Shown: positions 42,517-51,259 of the stretch, piece by piece
How the letters are laid out: each line of letters opens with the position of its first letter
How positions within the stretch are numbered: position 1 is the first letter of the stretch
Source: CAYFQB01 sp964345225
GTDB taxonomy: Bacteria > Nitrospirota > Thermodesulfovibrionia > Thermodesulfovibrionales > UBA6898
DNA: 64,000 bases
Assembly: GCA_964345225.1 (NCBI GenBank)
Contig: CAYFQB010000003.1
Coordinates: 25,736-89,735 of the forward strand
Direction: 5' to 3'
Position numbers and translations under genes: made by a program
Notes under the pieces: generated by a model
Databases searched by the model: none
The model's input: only the letters and a program-made list of their open reading frames with translations
Told to the model about the DNA's origin: nothing

Positions 42517-45309
42517 ATGAATGATGAAAATAAAACAAAAGAAGAGTTAATAAAAGAACTGAGAGAGTTAAGACAACGGAAAAAGGATTTTGAAACATCA
42601 GATACAAATTTTAAAAGGTCAGATGATGAGATCTATTCCATCTTTAATGCAATTACCGACATGGTGACAGTACAGGATACCAATTTAAGGATATTAAGCT
42701 ATAACAAAGCAGTCGAGAAGGTGTTTGGTAAGAATCTGGTAGGGAAATTGTGCTATGAAGTTTACCAGGGGAGGAAAGATATCTGCCCTGACTGCGCGGT
42801 TTTGAAATCTATTAGAACAAAGAATCCTGCATCGACCATTCATACCACAACTGGAGCTCCGTCAGTAGAGATTTACGCCTACCCTATTTTCGATGAAAAG
42901 GGAGAGGTAACTTCAGTTGTAGAGCATTGCCGGGACATCACTGAAAAATTAGAAACCCGTGTGGAAATGATGGAGATCAATAGATTAAATGAAATACTCC
43001 TCGATTTAATAAAGGATGGACTAAGTGTGATTGACACCAAAGGGATCCATATTGATGTTAATCCTGCATTTTGTCAGATGACGGGTTTTACAAAAGAAGA
43101 GTTCGTTGGAACCGGTTTTCCTCATATATATTGGCCGGAGGAAGAATACGAAAAGATTTATTCTGCTTTTCACAAAGCCATGGGAGGGGAGCTCGACGAA
43201 TTCGAACTTATTTTCAAACGAAAGAACGGGGAACGTTTTCCAGTTATTTTAAAACCATCTACTGTGACTGACGAAAAAGGTAATATTATAAATTATATTG
43301 CAACTATTAAAGATATTTCCGAGCGCAAGAAGGTTGAGGTTTCCCTTAAAGAGAGTGAGGAAAGATTCAGGATTCTCTTTGAAAATAGCATTGATTCCCT
43401 TTTCATCCTCGACATAGAAGGGAATTTTATAGATGTAAACAGGGCCGCTTACGAGCGTCTGGGATACACAAAAGAAGAGATGCTGTCTATGCACATAACC
43501 CAGCTGGACTCACCTGAATTTGCTGACAGGGTTCACGAGCGCTTTGAGCAGGTCAAAAAATATGGAAATGTCATATTCGAGTCAGCCCACCTTCGAAAAG
43601 ATGGTACTGTTATGCCTATAGAAGTAAATACAAGGGTAATAGACTACAAAGGTGAAAAGGCAATTTTCAGTGTCATTAGAGACATCTCTATGCGCAAGAA
43701 GGCTGATAAATCATTAATAGAGAGCGAGAGACGTTTTCGCGGTGCATTCGAGAATGCGGCGGTCGGGGCTTCCATGGTTGACCTTAATGGAAGGTTTATT
43801 AAGGTGAACCGCAGAATTTGTGAAATGCTTGGCTATTCGGAGGAGGAACTGTTGTTAAAGACCTTTTCTGATATCACACATCCTGATGACATACAGAAGG
43901 GTATGGATAACTTAAGAAGGCAGCTTGCCGGCGAGGCAGATTACACCTCATTTGAAAAGCGTTATCTTCACAAGGACGGGCATATACTGCATGTGATCAT
44001 AAGCCCTTCACTGATACGTGACAATAACGGGAATCCACTGCATTTTGTAGGGCTGTGGCAGGACATCACGGAGCGCAGGAAATCTGAGGAGAAGCTGAGG
44101 GCATACCATGAAAACCTTGAGGAACTTGTAAAACAACGAACGAAAGAACTGACAAAGCTGAATGAACAGCTGAGGCAGTCACAGAAAATAGAGGCGATTG
44201 GCCTTCTTGCCGGAGGGATAGCCCATGATTTCGGTAATATATTGGCTACAATAAAAGGTTCCATATATATAATCCAGAAGAAACTGGGAAAGGATAGCCC
44301 CTTAATTAAATACGCTGAGCAGATAATCGACTCGATAACGAAGGCAAATAATATTACTAAAAGCCTTCTTACATTCAGCAAAAAACAGGTGATTACCAAA
44401 AATCCTGTAGCTTTGAATGAAATTGTGATAAGAATGAAAAGAGTTTTATTAAAACTTATTGGAAATAAAATAGAGTTAGATATGGTATTAACTGATAGAA
44501 ACACCACGATAATGGCAGACAGTAACAATATAGAACAGGTACTGATAAACCTTGTCAGCAATTCAAAGGATGCTATGCCGGACGGAGGAAAACTTTCCAT
44601 AAAGACTGATATAGTGGAAATAAACGAAGAATTTATAAAAAAACATTATTTTGGTATTCCAGGGGAATATGCCCTTATGATTGTTTCAGACACAGGGATT
44701 GGCATTGATTGGGATATAAAGGAGAAAATATTTGAGCCTTTTTTTTCAGAAAAAGAGATCGGGAAAGGAACAGGGCTGGGACTTGCAATAACGTATGGAA
44801 TAATAAAACAGCATAATGGTTATATTGATGTTTATACTGAAACAGGACAAGGCACAACATTCAAGGTATATCTTCCTGTAACAAAATCAAAAATTGAAAA
44901 ATCGCAAACCGATGACATGACAACTCCAGTCTCAATAGATAACTTGGAAACTATCCTCATTTCAGAGGATGACACAGATACAAGAAACACAATGACTGAA
45001 GTACTGAAGCTCTACGGCTATACAGTCTTAGAGGCAAAAGACGGGGAAGAAGCAATAAGGGTATTTTCCGAAAATAAAGACAAAATTCAACTTGTCTTGC
45101 TTGATTTAATAATGCCTAAAAAAAGCGGAACAGAGGTTTATAGTGAAATAAAGAGAATTCGTCCTGACAGCAAGGTTCTTTTTATAAGCAGTTATATAAT
45201 AGATTCAAAGGATATCAATAAATTTGATGAAGATAAATTATACTTCATTTCAAAATTCGCCTCACCAGAAGAGACAATAATAAAGATACAGGAACTGCTG
45301 AATAATTAA
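42517..45309 (+). CDS. Hybrid sensor histidine kinase with four PAS domains and receiver
   Basis: A 930-residue soluble hybrid kinase. Four PAS/PAC units are visible: ~35-150 (FNAITDMVTVQDTNLRILSYN), ~160-270 (LNEILLDLIKDGLSVIDTKG), ~285-395 and ~405-525. A coiled coil then leads to the kinase. The H box is GGIAHDFGNIL (phosphoacceptor His ~570) and the ATP-binding domain (~675-790) contains NLVSNSKDAMPDGG, SDTGIGI and GKGTGLGLAI. The C-terminal receiver (~810-928) has the acidic pair EDD and phosphoacceptor Asp ~863 in LLDLIMP. No transmembrane segments are present, so signal input is cytoplasmic. PAS1 has CPDC and nearby Cys, which might respond to redox. No separate response regulator is adjacent. 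Confidence 0.95.
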   Translation: MNDENKTKEELIKELRELRQRKKDFETSDTNFKRSDDEIYSIFNAITDMVTVQDTNLRILSYNKAVEKVFGKNLVGKLCYEVYQGRKDICPDCAVLKSIRTKNPASTIHTTTGAPSVEIYAYPIFDEKGEVTSVVEHCRDITEKLETRVEMMEINRLNEILLDLIKDGLSVIDTKGIHIDVNPAFCQMTGFTKEEFVGTGFPHIYWPEEEYEKIYSAFHKAMGGELDEFELIFKRKNGERFPVILKPSTVTDEKGNIINYIATIKDISERKKVEVSLKESEERFRILFENSIDSLFILDIEGNFIDVNRAAYERLGYTKEEMLSMHITQLDSPEFADRVHERFEQVKKYGNVIFESAHLRKDGTVMPIEVNTRVIDYKGEKAIFSVIRDISMRKKADKSLIESERRFRGAFENAAVGASMVDLNGRFIKVNRRICEMLGYSEEELLLKTFSDITHPDDIQKGMDNLRRQLAGEADYTSFEKRYLHKDGHILHVIISPSLIRDNNGNPLHFVGLWQDITERRKSEEKLRAYHENLEELVKQRTKELTKLNEQLRQSQKIEAIGLLAGGIAHDFGNILATIKGSIYIIQKKLGKDSPLIKYAEQIIDSITKANNITKSLLTFSKKQVITKNPVALNEIVIRMKRVLLKLIGNKIELDMVLTDRNTTIMADSNNIEQVLINLVSNSKDAMPDGGKLSIKTDIVEINEEFIKKHYFGIPGEYALMIVSDTGIGIDWDIKEKIFEPFFSEKEIGKGTGLGLAITYGIIKQHNGYIDVYTETGQGTTFKVYLPVTKSKIEKSQTDDMTTPVSIDNLETILISEDDTDTRNTMTEVLKLYGYTVLEAKDGEEAIRVFSENKDKIQLVLLDLIMPKKSGTEVYSEIKRIRPDSKVLFISSYIIDSKDINKFDEDKLYFISKFASPEETIIKIQELLNN

Positions 45310-45389
45310 TAGAGGAATTTAGGGGACGTTCTTGACTACATTGACTAATTTAGATGCACTTCTTGCACTTCTAAAACATGGAGGGGTAG

Positions 45390-45440
45390 ATGCCACGTCA
45401 AGCACGTTTAGACTCACCAGGAACTCTTCATCACATGGGG
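45390..45440 (+). pseudogene. 5' remnant of a REP-associated tyrosine transposase (RAYT)
   Basis: A gagggg RBS and ATG begin the frame MPRQARLDSPGTLHH, which is the characteristic N-terminus of Y1/TnpA-REP transposases (often MARQ/MPRQ-ARLD-x-PGxLxH). Homology stops abruptly after the HH pair at 45437, where a REP-like element begins. The catalytic His-x-His and Tyr parts are absent. The preceding bases (GGGGACGTTCTTGACTACAT) also look like the usual leader of such genes. Confidence 0.7.
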
Positions 45441-45497
45441 GATAAAAGGGACGGTTCTTACATGGGGATAAAAGGGACGGTTCTTAAAATCTTTTTG
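45441..45497. repeat. Tandem pair of REP-like elements
   Basis: Two copies of GATAAAAGGGACGGTTCTTA (45441-45460 and 45467-45486), separated by CATGGG. The second is followed by AAATCTTTTTGC. They directly adjoin the RAYT remnant. Confidence 0.92.
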
Positions 45498-45628
45498 CTC
45501 AAAAATCAGTAGTCTCAGAAAGTAAAAACTTACGGTTGTACCGTAGAACACTGAATCATGCTGGGATTAATACTTTTATTCTATTTATAAAGAACAACTG
45601 TGCTTGAAAATTCTTTAGCAATAGTTGT

Positions 45629-46501
45629 TCAGAAAACAATCTTGGAAACAAATTCTTTAATGTCGTTTTCTGAGGTCAAAAAAACTTTTACGACTTTAGG
45701 GTCGAAAAGTTTTCCTGATTCAGACAGTATATATTCCTTAGCCTCTTCAAACGAAGAGGCCTTTCTGTATGGCCTGTCAACGGTGAGTGCATCGAGTGTG
45801 TCGCAAACAGAAAAAATCCTTGCCCCCAAGGGAATCTGCTCTCCCTTGAGCGACCTTGGATATCCTGTTCCGTCATAATGTTCATGGTGGGAATATATAA
45901 TTTCAGCGGCACCTGAAAGGTAGCCGATATGACTGATAATTCTATGACCTATTTCAGGATGTCTGGACATTTGCTTTTGCTCTTCTTCGGACAGTTTCCC
46001 ATGCTTTAATAAGATTATGTCGGGAATGCCGATCTTGCCGATGTCATGAAGCAGTGATCCGCAGTAAATGTCGATCAGGCTTCTCCCCGTAATTCCCATT
46101 TTTTTGGAAAGAACTATTGAAAACTGGGTTACCCTGTATGAGTGGTTCCCTACTTCATGTTCCCGCGCATCTATCGCATCGACAAAGGCTTCTATCGTTG
46201 CCAGGTATATGCCTTCCATCTTGTCAAGAACATCCCCTATTAACTTGTCACGAAAATAACACTTCTCACAGCAATAAGGCCCTTTGTTTTGAAAATAAAG
46301 GCCTTCTTTTACATCTGTATGGCATGCAATGCACTTTATTTTTGTTTGATTTTCTGTTTCGGAAACAAAGAATTCCGGATTCTTTAAAAATCTGTCTTTG
46401 CATTCCTGAGAACAGAAAAAATATGTCTTGCGATTATAAACACTTGTGCCTAATGCATTGTTTTCTCTTACATCCATTTTACATACAGGATCTTTGTACA
46501 T
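45629..46501 (-). CDS. YHS-domain HD-GYP phosphodiesterase
   Basis: A 290-residue cytoplasmic protein. Residues 1-46 are a YHS metal-binding domain (KDPVCKMDV, then YFFCSQECKDRF). A short Cys-rich zinc-finger-like segment follows (CIACHTD, CCEKCYF). The C-terminal domain is HD-GYP type (~105-275) with LLHDIGKIGIPD, HPEIGHRII and HHEHYDGTGYP. HD-GYP proteins usually degrade cyclic di-GMP, which would lower c-di-GMP in response to metal bound by the YHS domain; this coupling is inference. First in a leftward metal-related group with SHOCT and CopA genes. Confidence 0.9.
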   Translation of the reverse strand: MYKDPVCKMDVRENNALGTSVYNRKTYFFCSQECKDRFLKNPEFFVSETENQTKIKCIACHTDVKEGLYFQNKGPYCCEKCYFRDKLIGDVLDKMEGIYLATIEAFVDAIDAREHEVGNHSYRVTQFSIVLSKKMGITGRSLIDIYCGSLLHDIGKIGIPDIILLKHGKLSEEEQKQMSRHPEIGHRIISHIGYLSGAAEIIYSHHEHYDGTGYPRSLKGEQIPLGARIFSVCDTLDALTVDRPYRKASSFEEAKEYILSESGKLFDPKVVKVFLTSENDIKEFVSKIVF

Positions 46502-46791
46502 TATGTCACACCTCAGTTTTTATTTTTTAGCATCTTCAAGAAGCGGACTTTTCCAATTAAGTATCGCAGTATTCCCCCTGATCAGGGATCATGTCTTTTG
46601 GTGTTACTCTGTATTCCTTTTCACTCTACTTATTACATCCCATGAGAATATCTGGTTCTAAAATTCCAGTCCGGTTTCCAATTTAAGCCAGACCGCTTTT
46701 CAGTTGTAAATCATTACACATCCGGTAGCAGAAAGTACTGTAGTAAGAGTCCAAAAAACAGCTCTTGGAACCAGAGAAATTCTATAATTTA

Positions 46792-47022
46792 TCAATCCTT
46801 TGAAAGATCGCCTTTCATTCTCTCAAATTCTTCTTTTGTTATTTCTCCCTCTGCGTATCTTTTCTTGAGTATCTCAAGCGTGGATTCTTCCTCAATTTTC
46901 GTCTTGCTCCCACCAGCAATGTATTTCACAAGAAACACTATCCCTAAAATAACAATCACCCAGAGCAAAATCATAAAGATTGATACGAATCCCATTCCCA
47001 ATCCAAAATCACCCCAATGCAT
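46792..47022 (-). CDS. SHOCT-domain small membrane protein
   Basis: A 76-residue protein with one transmembrane helix (~13-35) and a C-terminal SHOCT domain (STLEILKKRYAEGEITKEEFERM). The N-terminus MHWGDFGLGMGF is Gly/aromatic-rich. Such proteins frequently neighbour copper and heavy-metal efflux genes; their function is not defined. It lies ~90 bp downstream of copA on the same strand. Confidence 0.85.
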   Translation of the reverse strand: MHWGDFGLGMGFVSIFMILLWVIVILGIVFLVKYIAGGSKTKIEEESTLEILKKRYAEGEITKEEFERMKGDLSKD

Positions 47023-47114
47023 ATTTTTTTCATCCTTCTTTATTTTGGATCTTTACTCCCCCCTATTCATATTTCACAGTTAAAACCCCTTATAATTTGC
47101 CTATATATATTGCA

Positions 47115-49511
47115 TTACATCTTTGCCTTTCTCAGCCTGAGAGCATTCCCTACTACTGATACAGAGCTGAAGCTCATTGCAGCAGCTGCTATTATCGGAC
47201 TCAATAAAATCCCGAAGAATGGATAAAGTACTCCTGCTGCTATAGGGACACCAATTGAGTTATATACAAATGCAAAAAAAAGGTTCTGCTTTATATTGCG
47301 CATTGTCGCCCTGCTAAGACGTCGGGCGCGCACAATACCCCTGAGATCTCCTTTTACCAATGTTACGCCAGCGCTTTCCATGGCTACGTCAGTACCAGTG
47401 CCCATAGCTATACCAACTTGTGCCTGTGCCAGAGCAGGCGCATCATTGATACCGTCTCCGGCCATCGCTACGATCCTTTCTTCTTTTTGCAGACGTTTGA
47501 CAGCTTCTGCCTTTTGATCAGGAAGCACTTCTGCAATGACATCGTCAAGACTGAGCTTTTTCGATACAGCCTTAGCAGTAGTATGACTGTCACCTGTTAT
47601 CATCACTATACGAATTCCTTCCTTATGGAGTTGCTCGATAGCCTCCGGTGTTGTGTCCTTTATAGGATCAGCCACTCCAAGAAGACCTGCTGGTTTTCGG
47701 TCCACAGAAAGAAACATCACTGTTTGCCCCTCGCTGCGCATCGTCTCGGCCTTATTTAGTAAATCTCCAAGATTGACACCTATGTCATTAAGTAATTTCC
47801 GATTCCCAAGTGCTACTTCATGACCATCCACTTTGCCTATAACTCCTCTGCCAGTCAAGGATTCAAAGGAATCTACCTTGTTTAGTGTGACACCTTTTAC
47901 TTTAGCACCTGCTACTATTGCTGCTGCAAGCGGGTGTTCACTTCCCTGTTCAATAGTTGCTGCAAAACTGAGTATGGATTTTTCATCAAAACCATTGGTC
48001 GGAGATACTTGAACAAGTTTTGGTTTACCCACTGTAAGTGTCCCAGTTTTATCAACAACGAGAGTATCCACTTTCTTCATTACTTCTATCGCCTCTGCAT
48101 TTTTGAAAAGAACCCCTGCTGTAGCCCCTTTGCCTGTAGCAACCATTATGGACATTGGAGTCGCCAGCCCGAGAGCACAGGGACAGGCAATAATCAATAC
48201 TGCAACTGCATTGATGAGCGCTATAGCCATAGCAGGTTCAGGCCCTATCCATGCCCATATAATGAATGTCGCTATGGCGATAGCTACGACTATCTGAACG
48301 AAATAAGCTGCCACGATATCAACAAGCTTCTGCACCGGAGCACGGCTCCGCTGCGCCTCTGCAACCATATGGACTATCTGGGACAATAATGTCTCTGCCC
48401 CCACTTTTTCTGCTTTCATGACAAGTGTGCCTGTTCCATTCACTGTGGCGCCTATGACCCAGTCACCCGATTGTTTCAGTACAGGGATGGGTTCACCGGT
48501 AACCATTGATTCATCAACTGAGCTTGAGCCCTCAGTGACGACACCGTCAACAGGCACTTTCTCTCCTGGCCGGATGCGGAGCAGGTCTCCGGGGACAACA
48601 TGCTCAAGGGGGATATCCTCCTCTGTCCCGTTCCTGACCCTGCGGGCTTTCTTGGGCGCCAGGCCGAGAAGGGCTTTAATGGCAGCGCCGGTCTTGTGCC
48701 GGGCCCTGAGTTCAAGCACCTGGCCAAGCAGTACAAGGGTTACGATTACTGCGGCAGCCTCGAAATACAGGGCGACCTCTCCGCTTTCATCACGGAAAGA
48801 TTCCGGGAAAATACCCGGAGAAGCCGCTGCAATAAGGCTATATACGTAAGCAACGCTCACACCGAGACCTATCAGGGTAAACATGTTCGGACTGCGGTTT
48901 ATAACCGATTGAACACAGCGGACAAAGAAAGGCCACCCTCCCCACAGGACAACAGGTGTTGCAAGAAAAACCTCTGCCCATTTCAGAATCACCGGTGAAA
49001 TAATATGTTCGATATCTATTACGGGAATGAGCCCCCGCATTGCTATCATTATAAGAGGCACTGAGAAAATGATACTTACCCAGAAGCGGCGCGTCATGTC
49101 TTTCAGTTCCGGATTTTCCTCCTCTTCAAATACAGCTGTTTTCGGCTCCAGCGCCATACCGCATTTTGGACAGTTTCCAGGCACGTCACTGACGACCTCA
49201 GGGTGCATGGGGCATGTCCACTCTGTTTTAAATGTGCTAATAGAGGGTATAACCGGTTCAAGTCCCATGCCGCACTTTGTGCATGAACCCGGCCCTTCCT
49301 GCTCCACCTCAGGATGCATGGGGCAGGTGTAAATTCCCTTTGTTTCTGAAGTCCCGGCAGATTCTACTTTGATAAATAAATCAGTGTCTTTATCGAATCT
49401 ATCCTTACAATTCTTTGAACAGAAATAATAAATGGTGCCTTTATGCGATGATGTAAAGGCTGCATCCTCTTCTTCTATGGTCATTTTGCATACAGGATCT
49501 GTGACTTTCAT
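47115..49511 (-). CDS. copA: Copper-transporting P1B-type ATPase with YHS and two HMBD modules
   Basis: A 798-residue heavy-metal exporter. The N-terminal YHS domain (DPVCKMTIEEE, then YYFCSKNCKDRF) is followed by two heavy-metal-binding modules of the YTCPMHPEV...CTKCGMGLEP and WTCPMHPEV...CPKCGMALEP type. Eight transmembrane helices are expected, with the metal-translocating ACPCALGLATP around residue 442. The cytoplasmic domains show DKTGTLT (~487), GDGINDAPAL (~683) and the YNSIGVPIAAGVLYP and MSFSSVSVVGNALRL helices that specify Cu ATPases. The start is placed at the ATG at 49511, nine bases after GGGAGGAAACA. Function is export of Cu(I), possibly also Ag. Confidence 0.95.
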   Translation of the reverse strand: MKVTDPVCKMTIEEEDAAFTSSHKGTIYYFCSKNCKDRFDKDTDLFIKVESAGTSETKGIYTCPMHPEVEQEGPGSCTKCGMGLEPVIPSISTFKTEWTCPMHPEVVSDVPGNCPKCGMALEPKTAVFEEEENPELKDMTRRFWVSIIFSVPLIMIAMRGLIPVIDIEHIISPVILKWAEVFLATPVVLWGGWPFFVRCVQSVINRSPNMFTLIGLGVSVAYVYSLIAAASPGIFPESFRDESGEVALYFEAAAVIVTLVLLGQVLELRARHKTGAAIKALLGLAPKKARRVRNGTEEDIPLEHVVPGDLLRIRPGEKVPVDGVVTEGSSSVDESMVTGEPIPVLKQSGDWVIGATVNGTGTLVMKAEKVGAETLLSQIVHMVAEAQRSRAPVQKLVDIVAAYFVQIVVAIAIATFIIWAWIGPEPAMAIALINAVAVLIIACPCALGLATPMSIMVATGKGATAGVLFKNAEAIEVMKKVDTLVVDKTGTLTVGKPKLVQVSPTNGFDEKSILSFAATIEQGSEHPLAAAIVAGAKVKGVTLNKVDSFESLTGRGVIGKVDGHEVALGNRKLLNDIGVNLGDLLNKAETMRSEGQTVMFLSVDRKPAGLLGVADPIKDTTPEAIEQLHKEGIRIVMITGDSHTTAKAVSKKLSLDDVIAEVLPDQKAEAVKRLQKEERIVAMAGDGINDAPALAQAQVGIAMGTGTDVAMESAGVTLVKGDLRGIVRARRLSRATMRNIKQNLFFAFVYNSIGVPIAAGVLYPFFGILLSPIIAAAAMSFSSVSVVGNALRLRKAKM

Positions 49512-49561
49512 TGTTTCCTCCCGAAATAAAATAATCAATTAATTATTTTTATTGAAAATCA

Positions 49562-50203
49562 TCACTTATTTTTTGAACTTAATGAAGGTATGAATATCGG
49601 TGTTTTTTCAATATAGCTTTTGTATTCGTCACTGAATAATATAATAATCTCACGTTCTTCCCTCTTTGACAATCGGTAATAGGCATAAATAAGCACAGGA
49701 AACATAACCGCAGTTATAATTGTCGGCCACTGGATCAGCATCCCGGTCATTACCAGAAACAGCCCTGAATACTGAGGATGTCTTACATATGCATAAGGTC
49801 CCTCAGTTACAAGTTTGCCTTTTGCACCATGAACCAGTCGCCAGCCCCTCCACATTATCCAGAAACCCGCAATGACCATTACATTGCTTATCAAATGAAC
49901 GAAGGTAAGCATAACATTGCCGCCTCCAAGAAATACCACCCACAAATGACCACTTGCATGAGAAAAGGGATTTAATGCAGGGTATTTGCTTCCGAGAAAA
50001 CCGGTAAGTATATAAATAGTAAGGGGGAAACCGTACATCTCTGTGAAGAGCGCAACGAAGAAGGCTATGGTTACACTCATTGACCGCCATTCCCTTTTCT
50101 TTAAAGGTGTCATAAAACTCAGGATAAAGAATAGAAAAAGGGCGGTGTTAACAATAACAAGGCTCCAAAATCCATAGGCATAAGAAACATCTTCACCGTG
50201 CAT
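49562..50203 (-). CDS. Isoprenylcysteine methyltransferase-like membrane protein
   Basis: A 213-residue integral membrane protein of the ICMT/phospholipid methyltransferase superfamily. Five or six helices are visible. The SAM-binding signature GPYAYVRHPQYSGLFLVMTGM and the C-terminal EEREIIILFSDEYKSY helix are characteristic. Such proteins without a eukaryotic CAAX substrate methylate unknown targets in bacteria. An aaaggaac RBS precedes the ATG. Located between copA and a 40-residue candidate gene and the corrinoid adenosyltransferase. Confidence 0.88.
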   Translation of the reverse strand: MHGEDVSYAYGFWSLVIVNTALFLFFILSFMTPLKKREWRSMSVTIAFFVALFTEMYGFPLTIYILTGFLGSKYPALNPFSHASGHLWVVFLGGGNVMLTFVHLISNVMVIAGFWIMWRGWRLVHGAKGKLVTEGPYAYVRHPQYSGLFLVMTGMLIQWPTIITAVMFPVLIYAYYRLSKREEREIIILFSDEYKSYIEKTPIFIPSLSSKNK

Positions 50204-50225
50204 ATTCTGTTCCTTTCAATCCGGC

Positions 50226-50348
50226 TTATTGCTTTTTAGAGTAAATGCCATTTTCGTACAATAATCGCCTTGTTATCCAAAACGTCAGCATGCAGGTAAC
50301 ACTTAACTGGAGCATAGGCGAGACACCGATTCCGAATAGAGTGGGCAT
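50226..50348 (-). CDS. Candidate 40-residue membrane protein
   Basis: An ATG-initiated frame encoding 40 residues, beginning MPTLFGIGVSPMLQLSVTC and continuing with an MLTFWITRRLLYENGIY helix before a Lys-rich end (SKKQ). It could form one transmembrane helix. An AAGGAAG lies 11-12 bases upstream of the ATG. It fills the gap between two same-strand genes, with intergenic distances of 45 and 22 bp, which is the pattern of an operon member. No relative is known to me. Confidence 0.42.
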   Translation of the reverse strand: MPTLFGIGVSPMLQLSVTCMLTFWITRRLLYENGIYSKKQ

Positions 50349-50393
50349 TAGCTGACTATACTTCCTTTTTATGTTCCCCCTTCGGCATCGTTA

Positions 50394-51107
50394 CTAATGC
50401 AAATTTTCCATTTCCTGCATATGTTCAACTGGGGCACTGGATTTCTGAGCCGGCTTGTGAAAAATCAAAATTAAAATAACGACGGCTACAAGGATCAGAA
50501 TAATTGAGCTGATAAATATTGCAAGCTTGCGTGCTGCCGGATCAGACAGGCGAGAATACAACAGGGACTTGTTGATCCCTCGCCTTTCTTCATCATTTTT
50601 CTCTTCAAAGCATGCGAGAACAAAAATCAAATCCGAAAGTCTATTAAGATATTTAAGAATAATGGGATTCCCGATCATATCTTCACTGTTCATCTTCACT
50701 GCTATCCGTTCTGCCTTCCTAACGGCTGACCGCGCAACATCCATCTGGGCTGAACACGTTTCTTGGCCGAATATCATAAACCCCGGGGGGAGCGCAAGGG
50801 CTTCTTCCAGATCATCAATAAGCCTTTCCAGCCACATTACTTCTGTTTCTGACATTATTTTTTTAGGGGGCTTGCCGCTACCTTTGGGAACGGAGAGTTC
50901 AGACCCAATAATAAAGAGGTGTTTCTGCACTTGCAATAGAATTCGTCTGATCTTCTTTTCTTTAGAAGATGCCCTTGCCAACCCCAGGAATGAGTTGGCT
51001 TCGTCAAGGGTTCCTACTGCCTCTGTGACTACGTGATATTTGGATACCCTTTGTCCACTCAGCGTGTTGGTATATCCGTCATCCCCCCTTTTAGTGCTTA
51101 CTCCCAT
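50394..51107 (-). CDS. PduO-type cob(I)alamin adenosyltransferase with C-terminal membrane anchor
   Basis: Converts cob(I)alamin and ATP to adenosylcobalamin. The N-terminal signature MGVSTKRGDDGYTNTLSG resembles the PduO-type TKxGDxGxT motif; GTLDEANSFLGLAR and the C-terminal DVARSAVRKAERIAV, then LKYLNRLSDLIFVLACFEE complete the family fold (~1-175). An unusual extension of ~60 residues contains a transmembrane helix (FISSIILILVAVVILILIF) and a His/Met tail (PVEHMQEMENLH). Membrane tethering of a corrinoid adenosyltransferase is atypical. It sits in the metal/redox island next to an ICMT-like gene. Confidence 0.85.
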   Translation of the reverse strand: MGVSTKRGDDGYTNTLSGQRVSKYHVVTEAVGTLDEANSFLGLARASSKEKKIRRILLQVQKHLFIIGSELSVPKGSGKPPKKIMSETEVMWLERLIDDLEEALALPPGFMIFGQETCSAQMDVARSAVRKAERIAVKMNSEDMIGNPIILKYLNRLSDLIFVLACFEEKNDEERRGINKSLLYSRLSDPAARKLAIFISSIILILVAVVILILIFHKPAQKSSAPVEHMQEMENLH

Positions 51108-51134
51108 CGCATCTCTCCATGTCCCAAAAAAAGT

Positions 51135-51206
51135 TCAATAGTTTGAACTGTGATATTTCCATGTCAATGCCTTTTTCTTCGCGACCTTCGATATCTTTAT
51201 ATCCAG
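51135..51206 (-). pseudogene. Decayed third copy of the Cys-rich micropeptide (copy C)
   Basis: The minus-strand frame reads IKISKVAKKKALTWKYHSSNY followed by TGA, with an upstream GGAGGA. It aligns over its length with copies A and B, but all three Cys of TCKCHSSC are lost (Trp, Tyr and Asn) and no ATG, GTG or TTG start remains (CTG is nearest). The nucleotide sequence around AAGAAAAAGGCATTGACATG is very close to copy A. I read it as a pseudogenised copy. Confidence 0.6.
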
Positions 51207-51259
51207 TCCTCCTCACATATTTAAATCGTATCAAGAAAATATGAATGAATTAAGAATTT

